From: CAYUYV01 sp964522525 | Lineage (GTDB): Bacteria > Pseudomonadota > Alphaproteobacteria > JAJFIK01 | Assembly (NCBI GenBank): GCA_964522525.1 | Contig: CAZFWG010000013.1 | Span: 6,153-70,152 of the forward strand | Reading direction: 5' to 3' | DNA length: 64,000 nt | In this document: positions 1-9,229 of the stretch, in pieces | How the letters are laid out: every line of letters starts with the position of its first letter | Position numbering within the stretch: the stretch's first letter is position 1 | Notes under the pieces: generated by a model | Told to the model about the DNA's origin: nothing | Seen by the model: only the letters and a program-made list of their open reading frames with translations | Database searches by the model: none | Made by a program: the position numbers and the translations under genes

Positions 1-2
1 AT

Positions 3-929
3 ATCGCGAGTTCCGCCAATATCGTGCCGGCGCGGCTGACCTTTGTGGACATCGCCGGCCTCGTGAAGGGCGCCTCCAAGGGCGAAGGCCTGGGCAACCA
101 GTTCCTCGCCAATATTCGCGAGGTTGACGCCATCGCCTATGTCTTGCGCTGTTTCGAGGATGACGACATCACCCATGTGGAAGGCCGGGTCGACCCCCTG
201 GCCGATGCCGACACGGTCGAGACCGAGCTGATGCTCGCGGATCTGGAAAGCCTCGAAAAGCGCCGGCCCGCGCTGGAGAAAAAGGCCAAGGGGCAGGACA
301 AGGAGGCCAAGGAAACCCTGGCCCTGATCGACAAGGCCCTGGCCCCCTTGCAGGACGGCCGGCCGGCCCGCCTGGCCGAGATCGAGCCAGAGGAGACCAA
401 GGCCTGGAAGGCGCTCAACCTCCTCACCTCAAAACCGGTGCTGTATGTCGCCAATGTGGATGAGGGCTCGGCCGCCACGGGCAATGCCTATTCCGCCAAG
501 GTGCTGGAACGGGCCGAAGCCGAAAGCGCGGCGGCGGTCGTGATTTCAGCCAAGATCGAGGCGGAACTCGCCACTCTCGATGACGCGGAGCGGCTCGACT
601 TTCTCAAGGAACTGGGTCTTGAGGAGCCGGGGCTCGACCGGCTGATCCGGGCGGGCTATGGCCTCCTTGATCTCATCACCTATTTCACCGCCGGCCCCAA
701 GGAAGCCCGTGCCTGGACCATCCGTAAGGGAACCAAGGCGCCGGGCGCCGCCGGCGTCATCCACACGGATTTCGAGAAGGGCTTCATCCGGGCCGAAACC
801 ATCGGTCACGGAGATTATGTCTCCCTTGGGGGCGAAGGCCCGGCCAAGGACGCGGGCAAGATGCGCCTTGAGGGCAAGGAATATGTGGTCTCCGACGGTG
901 ACGTCTTGCTGTTCCGCTTCAACACCTAA
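3..929 (+). CDS. ychF: Redox-regulated ATPase/GTPase YchF, 5' truncated by window edge
   Basis: This is the C-terminal part of the Obg-related P-loop NTPase YchF, a ribosome-associated ATPase. The reading frame is open from base 3 with no start, and the P-loop lies outside the window. The first visible block, VDIAGLVKGASKGEGLGNQF, is the YchF switch region. It is followed by the helical insertion and then a TGS domain ending in DGDVLLFRFNT, the typical C-terminus of the family. The stop is at 927-929. The next gene starts 45 bp downstream on the same strand. Identity is secure; nothing unusual is seen in the visible part. Confidence 0.96.
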   Translation: MASSANIVPARLTFVDIAGLVKGASKGEGLGNQFLANIREVDAIAYVLRCFEDDDITHVEGRVDPLADADTVETELMLADLESLEKRRPALEKKAKGQDKEAKETLALIDKALAPLQDGRPARLAEIEPEETKAWKALNLLTSKPVLYVANVDEGSAATGNAYSAKVLERAEAESAAAVVISAKIEAELATLDDAERLDFLKELGLEEPGLDRLIRAGYGLLDLITYFTAGPKEARAWTIRKGTKAPGAAGVIHTDFEKGFIRAETIGHGDYVSLGGEGPAKDAGKMRLEGKEYVVSDGDVLLFRFNT

Positions 930-974
930 AGACTGAGAACAACCTGCCTTGGGGGAAACGGGGAGGCATCGAAA

Positions 975-1670
975 ATGGCATTCTACGGACGGATGGGCGA
1001 ACAGACGGCGGCAGACGGCGCGCGGATCGCCCATTACCACGTGACGCCGGAAGACATGGACCGGGGGTCGAGGCGGCGCGGCGCGCTCGTCCTCATTCAG
1101 GAAATCTTCGGCGTCACCGATCACATCAAGGAGCTGTGTGACAGCTTTGCCTGGGAGGGTTTCGAGGTCATCGCCCCGGCCCTTTTCGATCGCCAGGAGC
1201 CCGGTTTTGCCGTCGACTATGCCGTGGAGAACATTCAACGCGCCCGGGTCCTCGCCGATCAGGTGGACTGGGACGGGGTGACCGCCGATGTGGCGGCCAG
1301 CGTTGCTCTGCTGGCGGACAAAGGCCCGGTCTTCGTGATGGGCTACTGTTTTGGCGGCACGGTGTCCTGGGTCGCGGCGGCCCGGGTGCCCGGCATCGCG
1401 GCGGCCAGCGGCTATTACGGCCGGCTGATCGTCGATTTCGTCGATGAAGCCCCCCAATGCCCGATCATTCTCCATTTCGGCACCCAGGACACGTCGATCC
1501 CCATGGAGACGGTCCAGCGCATCGAAATGGCCCACCCCACGGTGCCCGTCTATCGCTATGACGCGGGCCATGGCTTCAACTCGGACCGGCGGGCGGACTA
1601 TGACCCGGATTGCGCGGCCCTCGCCCGGGAGCGCACGCTGGCCCTGTTCACGGCCCATGGGGCGAAGTGA
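975..1670 (+). CDS. Dienelactone hydrolase family protein
   Basis: This 231-residue alpha/beta hydrolase belongs to the dienelactone hydrolase (carboxymethylenebutenolidase) family. The nucleophile motif GYCFGG places Cys125 as catalytic residue, with Asp172 (FGTQDTSIP) and His199 (AGHGF) completing the Cys-Asp-His triad typical of the family. There is no signal peptide, so it is cytoplasmic. A purine-rich stretch (ggggagg) precedes the ATG. It follows ychF by 45 bp, and no catechol pathway genes are nearby, so the physiological substrate cannot be deduced. The family assignment is firm, the specific substrate is not. Confidence 0.9.
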   Translation: MAFYGRMGEQTAADGARIAHYHVTPEDMDRGSRRRGALVLIQEIFGVTDHIKELCDSFAWEGFEVIAPALFDRQEPGFAVDYAVENIQRARVLADQVDWDGVTADVAASVALLADKGPVFVMGYCFGGTVSWVAAARVPGIAAASGYYGRLIVDFVDEAPQCPIILHFGTQDTSIPMETVQRIEMAHPTVPVYRYDAGHGFNSDRRADYDPDCAALARERTLALFTAHGAK

Positions 1671-1716
1671 CGGGACCGTCCGGCCTTGGATTAACAACGC
1701 AACGGGTTTGCGTGCG

Positions 1717-2136
1717 ATGAACCCACTCAACGCCACGGGTGTCGCCGTTTTTGCCGCGCTGTGCCTTGCCGCGACGGATCAGGCATCGGCGCTCGAGGCG
1801 GATCGGGATACGAAGGATGAACCCAAAGACGTGCCGGAGGTATCCTGCGAGGATCCGGCCTTTCAAAAGGAGAAGAATCCGCTACCGATCGTCCGTGTAG
1901 CGCCGAACTTTCCCAAGATCCCTTCCGTGCGGAAGGTCGTCATGGTGCTCGCTTTCACGATTGCCGCCGATGGAACGGTCAAGGATGTGAGGGTGGTCGA
2001 GACAACGGATGACCGGTTCAACTACGCCGCCAAAAAGGCCGTCCAGGCGTGGCGCTATTGTCCGCAAATCAGGAACGGTCAGGCCGTGGAGCGAAAAAAC
2101 ATTCGGGTCAAGATCAAGTTCGAGAAAGACTATTGA
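1717..2136 (+). CDS. Secreted TonB C-terminal domain protein
   Basis: I start this 139-residue protein at the ATG at 1717 because it gives a clean signal peptide (NATGVAVFAALCLAATDQAS followed by Ala). A longer frame begins inside the upstream hydrolase. The mature part contains a TonB C-terminal-like fold: the segment VVMVLAFTIAADGTVKDVRV followed by FNYAAKKAVQAWRYCP and a final KIKFEK strand. There is no N-terminal anchor or proline-rich spacer as in a full TonB, so it is probably a stand-alone periplasmic TonB-box-binding-like domain rather than an energy transducer. Two cysteines (SCEDP and RYCP) could form a disulfide. No ExbB/ExbD genes are adjacent. Confidence 0.75.
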   Translation: MNPLNATGVAVFAALCLAATDQASALEADRDTKDEPKDVPEVSCEDPAFQKEKNPLPIVRVAPNFPKIPSVRKVVMVLAFTIAADGTVKDVRVVETTDDRFNYAAKKAVQAWRYCPQIRNGQAVERKNIRVKIKFEKDY

Positions 2137-2195
2137 GGCACCTCGACACCACCATGTCGAAGGCTCAGGGGTCTGGGCAGAAGGCTCAAACGCAG

Positions 2196-2387
2196 TCAAT
2201 CATCAGACCACGTCTGATCGGAAAGACGGCTGGGCGTATCCGAGGCATAGGGCAGAACCAGATTGAAATTGACCATGCCCCGTCTGGACGGTTGAAGGTT
2301 CTTGGCCTGGTCATGGGCAGCGGCCAGCAGGTCGCTGTCAATCTGTGGGTTGTGTTTCAGAATTCTGCGCAGCTCAGCCTGCTTCAT
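2196..2387 (-). CDS. Small hypothetical protein downstream of ClpP-class protease
   Basis: This 63-residue protein starts 6 bp after the stop codon of the protease gene at 2394-3278 on the same strand, so the two are very probably co-transcribed. It is hydrophilic, with an N-terminal helix-like stretch (KQAELRRILKHNPQIDSDLL) and no signal peptide or membrane segment. I do not recognise a family. The tight spacing is the main argument that it is a real gene. A role as an adaptor or substrate-recognition partner of the protease is only a guess. Confidence 0.55.
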   Translation of the reverse strand: MKQAELRRILKHNPQIDSDLLAAAHDQAKNLQPSRRGMVNFNLVLPYASDTPSRLSDQTWSDD

Positions 2388-2393
2388 GGCTCA

Positions 2394-3278
2394 TCATTCC
2401 CTGCTCAAGGCCCGGAGACCCGCCTTAGTGTGCAAGAAGGTCCTTACCCGGTTCTTAGCGGTGTAATCACTCAGGAGATCATAATAGTTTTTGACAAAAC
2501 TGTTAAGGGTCTTGTCCGCGCCGAAATCGTCGATTTTGAGCTTGAGCCGGTCACTGTTGAGGGTATCCATGGAAATACCCCGGCCGTGGGAGTGCCAGAT
2601 CTTGGGATCATTCAAGGTATTGGCGATCATTTCCGCCCGCTCTTCCTTCATTTTCTTGGTCACCGCCAAGCCTCTGCCGGCCGTTTTCTTCCAATCCTTG
2701 AATTTATATTTAACGAGCCATTCGCGGATCAAAGTGACCGATTGCTCCCGCGCCTGCTCGATCGAATAGAGCTCCGCCGCATCGAAATTGTTGATCATGA
2801 AATTGAGTTCCGCGGTCGTGATTTCGCCCGCCGCGCTTTTCTGGACGAGTTCTTCGTACTTTTCCAGATAGCCCAGCCCCGGCACCAGATTGCCGTTCGG
2901 CCCTTCCACTTGCGGGTCGATGGGGCCCAGAACGGAAAAATAGTCCATATAGATGCTGTCACCGCTCATGCACAAAATGGTGCCGGCGGAATAGGCGAAA
3001 TTGGGCACGATGAAATCCACCGTCCGGTAGTGCTTGCGGAAGACATCGGAAATGCGCTCCGTCACTTCCACGAAGCCGCCATTGGTTTCCAGAACCACGG
3101 CAAGGCGCCTCTTTCGCGGGGACAAGCCTTCGATCTCCCGGCGAATGGCGTCATCCAGCCCGATGATGATCGGGCTCTTGATGAACAGAACATCCGATTC
3201 GAGATGGTCCCCCAGCTCCAGATTGCACCTGTCGAGCTTCCCCTCGACGAAACTATTCGCATCCAGACTTAACTTCAT
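2394..3278 (-). CDS. ClpP-class (SDH/SppA-like) serine protease
   Basis: This 294-residue cytoplasmic protein has the ClpP/crotonase fold seen in the serine dehydrogenase proteinase and SppA families. Residues 59-70 (LAVVLETNGGFV) form the first core strand with the oxyanion-type Gly pair. Residues 92-107 (PNFAYSAGTILCMSGD) carry the probable nucleophile Ser97 in YSAGT. They are followed by SVLGPIDPQ, the classic segment after the active serine in this family. There is no signal peptide or transmembrane helix. The second half (from about residue 130) is lysine-rich and helical, and includes HSHGRGISMD, which resembles the C-terminal part of SDH-type proteases. Base composition is visibly lower in GC than the neighbours, suggesting acquisition. 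Substrate unknown. Confidence 0.75.
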   Translation of the reverse strand: MKLSLDANSFVEGKLDRCNLELGDHLESDVLFIKSPIIIGLDDAIRREIEGLSPRKRRLAVVLETNGGFVEVTERISDVFRKHYRTVDFIVPNFAYSAGTILCMSGDSIYMDYFSVLGPIDPQVEGPNGNLVPGLGYLEKYEELVQKSAAGEITTAELNFMINNFDAAELYSIEQAREQSVTLIREWLVKYKFKDWKKTAGRGLAVTKKMKEERAEMIANTLNDPKIWHSHGRGISMDTLNSDRLKLKIDDFGADKTLNSFVKNYYDLLSDYTAKNRVRTFLHTKAGLRALSRE

Positions 3279-3629
3279 CCACGCCCCACGGGTCCATGTC
3301 TTGTTGCGTCCATGTCTCGTTCCGGCTTGCGGTGAGTGGCCCTCCCGACAAGCCTGTTGGCACTCAAGCGCTAAGCGGGCTGCACCCCGTGATGGACATC
3401 GTCGTCGCGCCGGCGCGCTCCTCCGTACCCACTCACTTGAATGTGTTCGATATCGATCAGCATCGCCTGAGGCTATATAGCATCGATCGCCATGGATAAG
3501 TCAATCTGTATGCGGCGGGCTGAAAGGCTCTCTGGCGCCGTTTCGGTTCTGGTGGAAGCGGCTTTGATCTTGTTGCGCACCGCGCGCCAATCAGTGGCTG
3601 CGCATGATCCGAATTGATCGCATCCTGCG
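3279..3629. other. Intergenic region without a supported gene
   Basis: About 350 bases separate the ClpP-class protease from the end of the methylthioadenosine operon. Short open frames exist on both strands, but none has a ribosome binding site or protein-like composition. It presumably holds the promoter of the protease gene. A 10-base direct repeat (gtccatgtct) occurs twice at 3292 and 3308. No tRNA or clear hairpin was found. Confidence 0.5.
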
Positions 3630-4289
3630 CTAGCCTTTGTCCTGTTGACCGTAGGTCCGGAACTTCTCCAGTATGCGGGCCATCTCCCCATCATCGAGGA
3701 CAAGACCGCCGCCAATGCTCAGGACCTGGACATATTGGGCGGCCACGGTCTCGACATCCTCGGCGAGATACAGCGCGTCTTCTATGGTGGCGCCATAGGC
3801 GACCTGGCCGTGATGGGCCATCAGACAGGCCCGTCGGTCCCTCAGGGCCGCCACGGCGCGCGCGGCCAGTTCCGCCGTGGCGAACGTGGCGTATTCGGCG
3901 CAGCGGATGTCCTCGCCTCCGGCGGCCGCGACCATATAGTGAAAGGCCGGAATGTTGCGGCGCGTGCAGCTCAACGCCGTCGCGTTCAGGGAATGGGTGT
4001 GAACGATGCCGCCGGCCTGCGGAAAGGCCCGATAGATGGCGTGGTGGAGATGCCATTCGCTGGAGGGCTTCAGGGGGCCGTCGGCGTTGCCGTCCTGTCC
4101 GACCACCACGATCTCGGATGGTGCCAGATCCTTATACGGAATACCGGATGGCGTGATCAGCATACCCCCCGCCGCGTCGAGCCGGGCCGACATGTTGCCC
4201 GACCGCCCCGGGGACAATCCGGCCGCCGCCGCCTCTCGCGCGGCATCCACAATGGCTCGACGTTTGGCGGCTTCATTCCGGCTGTCCAT
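3630..4289 (-). CDS. Class II aldolase/adducin family protein (MtnB-like or methylthioribulose-1-phosphate aldolase)
   Basis: This 219-residue class II aldolase-fold enzyme has the catalytic Glu78 (SSEWHLH) and zinc ligands His97 and His99 (IVHTHS) plus a third histidine at 159/160 (AHHGQ). I start at the ATG at 4289, preceded by ggagtga, which overlaps the mtnA stop. A longer frame would overlap mtnA by 35 bp. It is the last gene of the mtnP-apt-mtnA operon and so almost certainly acts on 5-methylthioribulose-1-phosphate. It is either the dehydratase MtnB of the classical methionine salvage pathway or the Ald2-type aldolase of the DHAP shunt, which gives dihydroxyacetone phosphate and methylthioacetaldehyde. 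No mtnC or mtnD is present here, which leans towards the shunt, but sequence alone does not decide. Confidence 0.85.
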   Translation of the reverse strand: MDSRNEAAKRRAIVDAAREAAAAGLSPGRSGNMSARLDAAGGMLITPSGIPYKDLAPSEIVVVGQDGNADGPLKPSSEWHLHHAIYRAFPQAGGIVHTHSLNATALSCTRRNIPAFHYMVAAAGGEDIRCAEYATFATAELAARAVAALRDRRACLMAHHGQVAYGATIEDALYLAEDVETVAAQYVQVLSIGGGLVLDDGEMARILEKFRTYGQQDKG

Positions 4290-4293
4290 GGCA

Positions 4294-5391
4294 TCACTCC
4301 GTGTCTGCGCGCTCCGGATAAAGGGCAAGAAGGCCTTCGCGGGAAGCGGACGTCACGCCCCGCTCCGTCACCAGGGCCGTGACCAGATGGGCCGGTGTCA
4401 CGTCAAAGGCATGGTTCTCGGCGACGCTGCCGGGAGAGGAAATCTGAACCCGGACCATCTCGCCCGTCTCGGCCCGTCCCGTGATATGGGTGACCTCATC
4501 GGCGGACCGCATCTCGATGGGAATGTCCGCGCCGCTTTCCAGATCCCAGTCAATGGTGGAATAAGGCAGCGCCACATAGAAGGGCACGTCGTTGTCCCGC
4601 GCGGCCAGCGCCTTGAGATAGGTGCCGATCTTGTTGGCCACATCGCCGATGGCCGTCGTGCGGTCCGTGCCCACGATGCACAGGTCCACATGGCCCAACT
4701 GCATGATATGGCCGCCCGCATTGTCGGCGATGATGCGGTGGGGCACACCGTGACTGTTCAACTCCCAGGCCGTGAGGGCCGCGCCCTGATTGCGGGGCCG
4801 GGTCTCATCGACCCAGACATGGACCGGAATCCCTTCGTCATGGGCGCGGTAGATCGGCGCCAGCGCCGTGCCCCAATCGACCGTGGCGAGCCAGCCGGCA
4901 TTGCAATGGGTCAGGATGCGCACGGGTCGATCGGGATGGCGCTCATGAACCTCACGGATCAGCGCCAGGCCATGCTCCCCGATCGCCGCGCAGGTGGCGA
5001 CATCGGCATCCGCCATTTCCGCTGCCTTGTCATAGGCGGCTTGCGCCCGTTCCCCATGGGGACGATTGCGCAAATGGTCAAACATTTCCATCAAGGCCCA
5101 TTGCAGGTTGACCGCCGTGGGCCGGGTCTGGAGCAGAAGATCATGGGCCCGGCCCAGGGCATCATCGGACGGATCCTGGAGCGCGGCCAGGGCCATGCCA
5201 TAGGCCGCCGTGAGCCCGATCAGCGGCGCCCCGCGCACCTGCATACTGACGATCGCCTCGGCCGCCGCCTCGACACTCGTCAGCTCGGCGATCACGAATT
5301 CATGGGGCAGCCGGGTCTGATCAATGATCCGGACCGTTCGCCCATCCCCATCAAGCCAGATGGATCGGTAGTGGGTGCCGTCGACCTTCAT
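4294..5391 (-). CDS. mtnA: S-methyl-5-thioribose-1-phosphate isomerase
   Basis: This 365-residue enzyme converts 5-methylthioribose-1-phosphate to 5-methylthioribulose-1-phosphate. The active-site Cys163 (ILTHCNAGWLAT) and Asp243 (IVGTDRTTAIGD) are both present in their conserved contexts, as is the MQVRGAPLIG loop. The start at 5391 (MKVDG) has a good Shine-Dalgarno (ggaaagga) and matches the usual N-terminus. A longer open frame upstream is not needed. It lies between apt and the class II aldolase in one operon, and its stop overlaps the ribosome binding site of the aldolase gene. Confidence 0.95.
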   Translation of the reverse strand: MKVDGTHYRSIWLDGDGRTVRIIDQTRLPHEFVIAELTSVEAAAEAIVSMQVRGAPLIGLTAAYGMALAALQDPSDDALGRAHDLLLQTRPTAVNLQWALMEMFDHLRNRPHGERAQAAYDKAAEMADADVATCAAIGEHGLALIREVHERHPDRPVRILTHCNAGWLATVDWGTALAPIYRAHDEGIPVHVWVDETRPRNQGAALTAWELNSHGVPHRIIADNAGGHIMQLGHVDLCIVGTDRTTAIGDVANKIGTYLKALAARDNDVPFYVALPYSTIDWDLESGADIPIEMRSADEVTHITGRAETGEMVRVQISSPGSVAENHAFDVTPAHLVTALVTERGVTSASREGLLALYPERADTE

Positions 5392-5467
5392 GACACGTCC
5401 TTTCCCGTGATCTCGCCCCGCGCCGGTCCTGAGGGGCGGCGCGGGGCGGATCACCGATTGAGCCGGC

Positions 5468-5998
5468 CTATTCCCCCTCGAACTCGATCAGGGTCAGGAC
5501 CGGTTTGCCGAGCGCTTCGAGGCGCTTGCGCCCGCCCAGATCGGGAAGATCGACAATAAAGCTGCAGGACGTGACGACACCACCGAGTTTCTCGATCAGG
5601 GCGATGCCGGCCTCGGCCGTACCGCCCGTGGCCAGGAGATCATCGACGAGCAGGACTCGCTCACCACCCCCGACCGCATCGCGATGAACCTCGACGACAT
5701 CGGTGCCGTATTCGAGATCATACTGGTGGGAGATCACGTCATAAGGTAGCTTTCCTTTCTTCCGTATCGGGATGAACCCGATACCCAGGCGATGGGCGAT
5801 CGCGCCGCCGATGATGAAGCCCCGGGCCTCGATGCCGGCCACATGATCCACCTTCTCCGGCCGGGCCGCCTCGACGAGTTCTTCCACCGCATGGGAGAAT
5901 GCCGGGCCATCGGCCAGCAACGTCGTGATGTCCCGAAACATGATGCCGGGCTTGGGGTGGTCCGGAATGGTACGTATCTTGGCCCTCAAATCGACCAT
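5468..5998 (-). CDS. apt: Adenine phosphoribosyltransferase
   Basis: This 176-residue cytoplasmic enzyme makes AMP from adenine and PRPP. The PRPP-binding motif VLLVDDLLATGGT spans residues 115-127, and the N-terminal IPDHPKPGIMFRDITTLL is diagnostic for Apt. It sits 33 bp after mtnP, whose reaction releases adenine from methylthioadenosine, so the operon recovers both halves of that molecule. Length and motifs are normal. Confidence 0.97.
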   Translation of the reverse strand: MVDLRAKIRTIPDHPKPGIMFRDITTLLADGPAFSHAVEELVEAARPEKVDHVAGIEARGFIIGGAIAHRLGIGFIPIRKKGKLPYDVISHQYDLEYGTDVVEVHRDAVGGGERVLLVDDLLATGGTAEAGIALIEKLGGVVTSCSFIVDLPDLGGRKRLEALGKPVLTLIEFEGE

Positions 5999-6031
5999 GC
6001 GGTCTTCTCCTCTCGTCCTAAGCCCTAACCG

Positions 6032-6925
<894 letters not shown>

Positions 6926-7030
6926 GGATCTCTCCCGATCGTTTGTCCCACAAGCCTTAAGGCATAGCGCGGCTGGCCCGCTTGCGCAAAAAGACGCGTG
7001 TTTCGCCGGGTCAAACACAAAACCAGGCAC

Positions 7031-7065
7031 AAAAAAAGCCGGTCCCTTCAATCAGGACCGGCTTT
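7031..7065 (-). terminator. Intrinsic terminator of the petABC operon
   Basis: Arms aaagccggtcc (7035-7045) and ggaccggcttt (7055-7065) are a perfect 11-bp inverted repeat. On the minus strand the hairpin is followed by a run of T, 41 bp past the petC stop. It separates petABC from the mtnP operon. Confidence 0.92.
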
Positions 7066-7105
7066 GAACTGTCATTTCACGATCACGCGCGATGGCGCGA
7101 AACAC

Positions 7106-7933
7106 TCAGTGATCCACGTCGCGCCAGACGCGCTTATAGGAGAAGTAGAGCAGCAGGGCGAAGATGGTGAGATAGATCATCACCATAAGGCCCAATCGCT
7201 TGCGTTCTTCCATTTTCGGATTGCCCGCCCATTCCAGGAACTGGGTCACGTCATAGGCCATCTGCTCGATCGAGGCCGTCGTGCCGTCCGTGTAAGCGAT
7301 CTGCTCCTCATACAGAGGTTGCGCCATGGCGAACTTCTTGCCCGGATAATAGACGTTGTAATACTGGCCGATCGCGACTTCCTCGTCGGCCGGGGGCTCC
7401 TTGTAGCCTTGAAGGAGCGAATAGACATAGTCGGCACCGCCGTGGCGCGCCTTGGTGATCACGGACAGATCCGGCGGTAGGGCGCCGCCATTGGCCGCGC
7501 GGCCAGCATTGTCGTTCTGGTACGGATTGACAAAGGCGTCTTCCGGACGGCCCGGACGGGTCAGGGGCTGGCCGAATTCGTCGACCTCATTGCCGAATTC
7601 ATCCGGACCCGCCGGAACATTATAGCTCGACGCGATGGCCTTCACTTCTTCCTCGGAAAATTCCGGTCCGCCCTCTTCCCCCAGATTGCGGTAGCGCATC
7701 AGGTTCATGGAGTGGCAGGCCGCACAGACCTGTTGGTAGACCTGGAAGCCCCGTTGCAGGGCGGCCCGATCATAGGTTCCGAAAAAGCCCTTGAAGGACC
7801 AGCCATCTTTGGGGCCGAACCAGGGTTCATGTTCGCCCGCCGCCGCCAGGGCCTGGCCCGGTTGGCCGGCCAGGCCGAGAACGAGGGCCGCGGCGAGGCC
7901 GACGGCACGGATGCGCAAGGTCACAGCGATCAC
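7106..7933 (-). CDS. petC: Cytochrome c1 of the bc1 complex
   Basis: This 275-residue subunit carries the c-type haem of ubiquinol-cytochrome c reductase. There is a Sec signal peptide ending near QALAAA. The haem motif CAACH is at residues 70-74, and the probable axial Met203 is in KKFAMAQPL. A C-terminal membrane anchor (about 248-269) ends in YKRVWRDVDH. The start codon is GTG at 7933, chosen because a perfect aaggagg sits 6 bases upstream overlapping the petB end. Third gene of petA-petB-petC, followed by a strong terminator. Confidence 0.97.
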   Translation of the reverse strand: MIAVTLRIRAVGLAAALVLGLAGQPGQALAAAGEHEPWFGPKDGWSFKGFFGTYDRAALQRGFQVYQQVCAACHSMNLMRYRNLGEEGGPEFSEEEVKAIASSYNVPAGPDEFGNEVDEFGQPLTRPGRPEDAFVNPYQNDNAGRAANGGALPPDLSVITKARHGGADYVYSLLQGYKEPPADEEVAIGQYYNVYYPGKKFAMAQPLYEEQIAYTDGTTASIEQMAYDVTQFLEWAGNPKMEERKRLGLMVMIYLTIFALLLYFSYKRVWRDVDH

Positions 7934-7934
7934 G

Positions 7935-9224
7935 TCAAACCTCCTTTGAAGGTGCGGCGGCAGCCCCGTCCGGCATGGAGGACCCGCCTTTGCCCAGCAC
8001 CGACGCGCTGATGCTGTCGGGCAACGGCATGGGTTTCTCCAACCACCCGACCACGGGCATGGCGATCAGGAAATAGGCGAAATAGAGCGCCGTCAGGATG
8101 GAACTGAAATTGGCAACGGACAGCCCGCCAAACACGACCTTGTCGGGCGTCTGCGCACCGGCCCAACCCAGAGCCAGGCACACGACGATGAACAGGAAGA
8201 ACAGGATCCGCATCACCGGGCGATAGCGCAGGGACTTGACCGGCGAAGTGTCGAGCCAGGGCAGAAGCACCAGGATGCCGATCGAGCCGAACATGGCGAG
8301 CACGCCCAGGAGCTTGTCCGGGATAGCCCGCAGGATCGCGTAGAAGGGCAACAAGTACCATTCGGGAACGATCTCGGCCGGCGTGACCAGCGGATCCGCC
8401 GGGATGTAGTTGTCCGTATGCCCCAGAATGTCCGGCGCATAGAACACGAAATACGCGAACAGCATAACGAACAGGATCAGGGCGAACAAATCCTTGACCG
8501 TGTAGTAGGGGTGGAACGGCACCGTATCCTGGGGACCCTGCACCTCGATCCCGGTCGGGTTGTTGTTGCCCGGCACGTGCAGCGCCCAGACATGGAGGAC
8601 AACGACCCCGAAGATCACGAAGGGGATCAGATAGTGAAGGCTGAAGAAACGGGTCAGGGTCGGGTTGTCGACGGAATATCCGCCCCACAGCCACTGCACC
8701 AGGGATTCACCGATCAGCGGAAAGGCGCTGAACAGGTTAGTGATGACCGTGGCGCCCCAGAAGCTCATCTGACCCCAGGGCAGCACATAGCCCATGAAGG
8801 CGGCCGCCATCATCAGGAGAAGGATGATCACGCCCAGGATCCAGAGCACCTCGCGCGGCGCCTTGTAGGACCCGTAGTAGAGGCCCCGGAACATGTGAAG
8901 ATAGACGGCCAGGAAGAACATGGACGCGCCCACGGCGTGGATCGGCTGGATGAGCCAGCCGAAATTCACGTCGCGCTTGATCCGCTGGACGCTTTCAAAC
9001 GCCAGATCCACATCCGCCGTGTAATGCATCGCAAGGATGATGCCGGTCACGATCTGTGTGACCAGGCAGAAGGTCAGGATGCCGCCGAACGTGTAGAAAT
9101 AGTTCAGGTTCTTCGGCGTGGGAAAGTCGATGAAGCTGTCGTGCATCAACCGCATGATCGGAAGACGCGTATCCAGCCACCGCGTGAGCCCCGACTGGGG
9201 ATTGTATGTGGACTCGTGAGCCAT
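7935..9224 (-). CDS. petB: Cytochrome b of the bc1 complex
   Basis: This 429-residue integral membrane subunit holds haems bL and bH and both quinone sites. Conserved segments include the N-terminal WLDTRLPIMRLMHDSFIDFP, GYVLPWGQMSFWGATVI, the quinol-oxidation-site PEWYLLPFYAILRAIP (PEWY motif) and multiple hydrophobic helices. I use the ATG at 9224 (MAHESTY), which matches usual family starts. A GTG at 9233 would overlap the petA stop as GTGA and is a possible alternative. It lies between petA and petC in one operon. Confidence 0.97.
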   Translation of the reverse strand: MAHESTYNPQSGLTRWLDTRLPIMRLMHDSFIDFPTPKNLNYFYTFGGILTFCLVTQIVTGIILAMHYTADVDLAFESVQRIKRDVNFGWLIQPIHAVGASMFFLAVYLHMFRGLYYGSYKAPREVLWILGVIILLLMMAAAFMGYVLPWGQMSFWGATVITNLFSAFPLIGESLVQWLWGGYSVDNPTLTRFFSLHYLIPFVIFGVVVLHVWALHVPGNNNPTGIEVQGPQDTVPFHPYYTVKDLFALILFVMLFAYFVFYAPDILGHTDNYIPADPLVTPAEIVPEWYLLPFYAILRAIPDKLLGVLAMFGSIGILVLLPWLDTSPVKSLRYRPVMRILFFLFIVVCLALGWAGAQTPDKVVFGGLSVANFSSILTALYFAYFLIAMPVVGWLEKPMPLPDSISASVLGKGGSSMPDGAAAAPSKEV

Positions 9225-9229
9225 GAATA

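Noticed and set aside
546..1736. 396-codon minus-strand frame opposite ychF and the dienelactone hydrolase
   Set aside because: Covers two well-supported genes and has no domain pattern.
3292..3317. Tandem 10-base direct repeat gtccatgtct
   Set aside because: Only two short copies with a period of 16; no sign of an insertion, CRISPR or attachment site.
6926..7051. N-terminal extension of mtnP
   Set aside because: It would run through the petABC terminator and lacks family similarity; ATG 6925 has a good Shine-Dalgarno.
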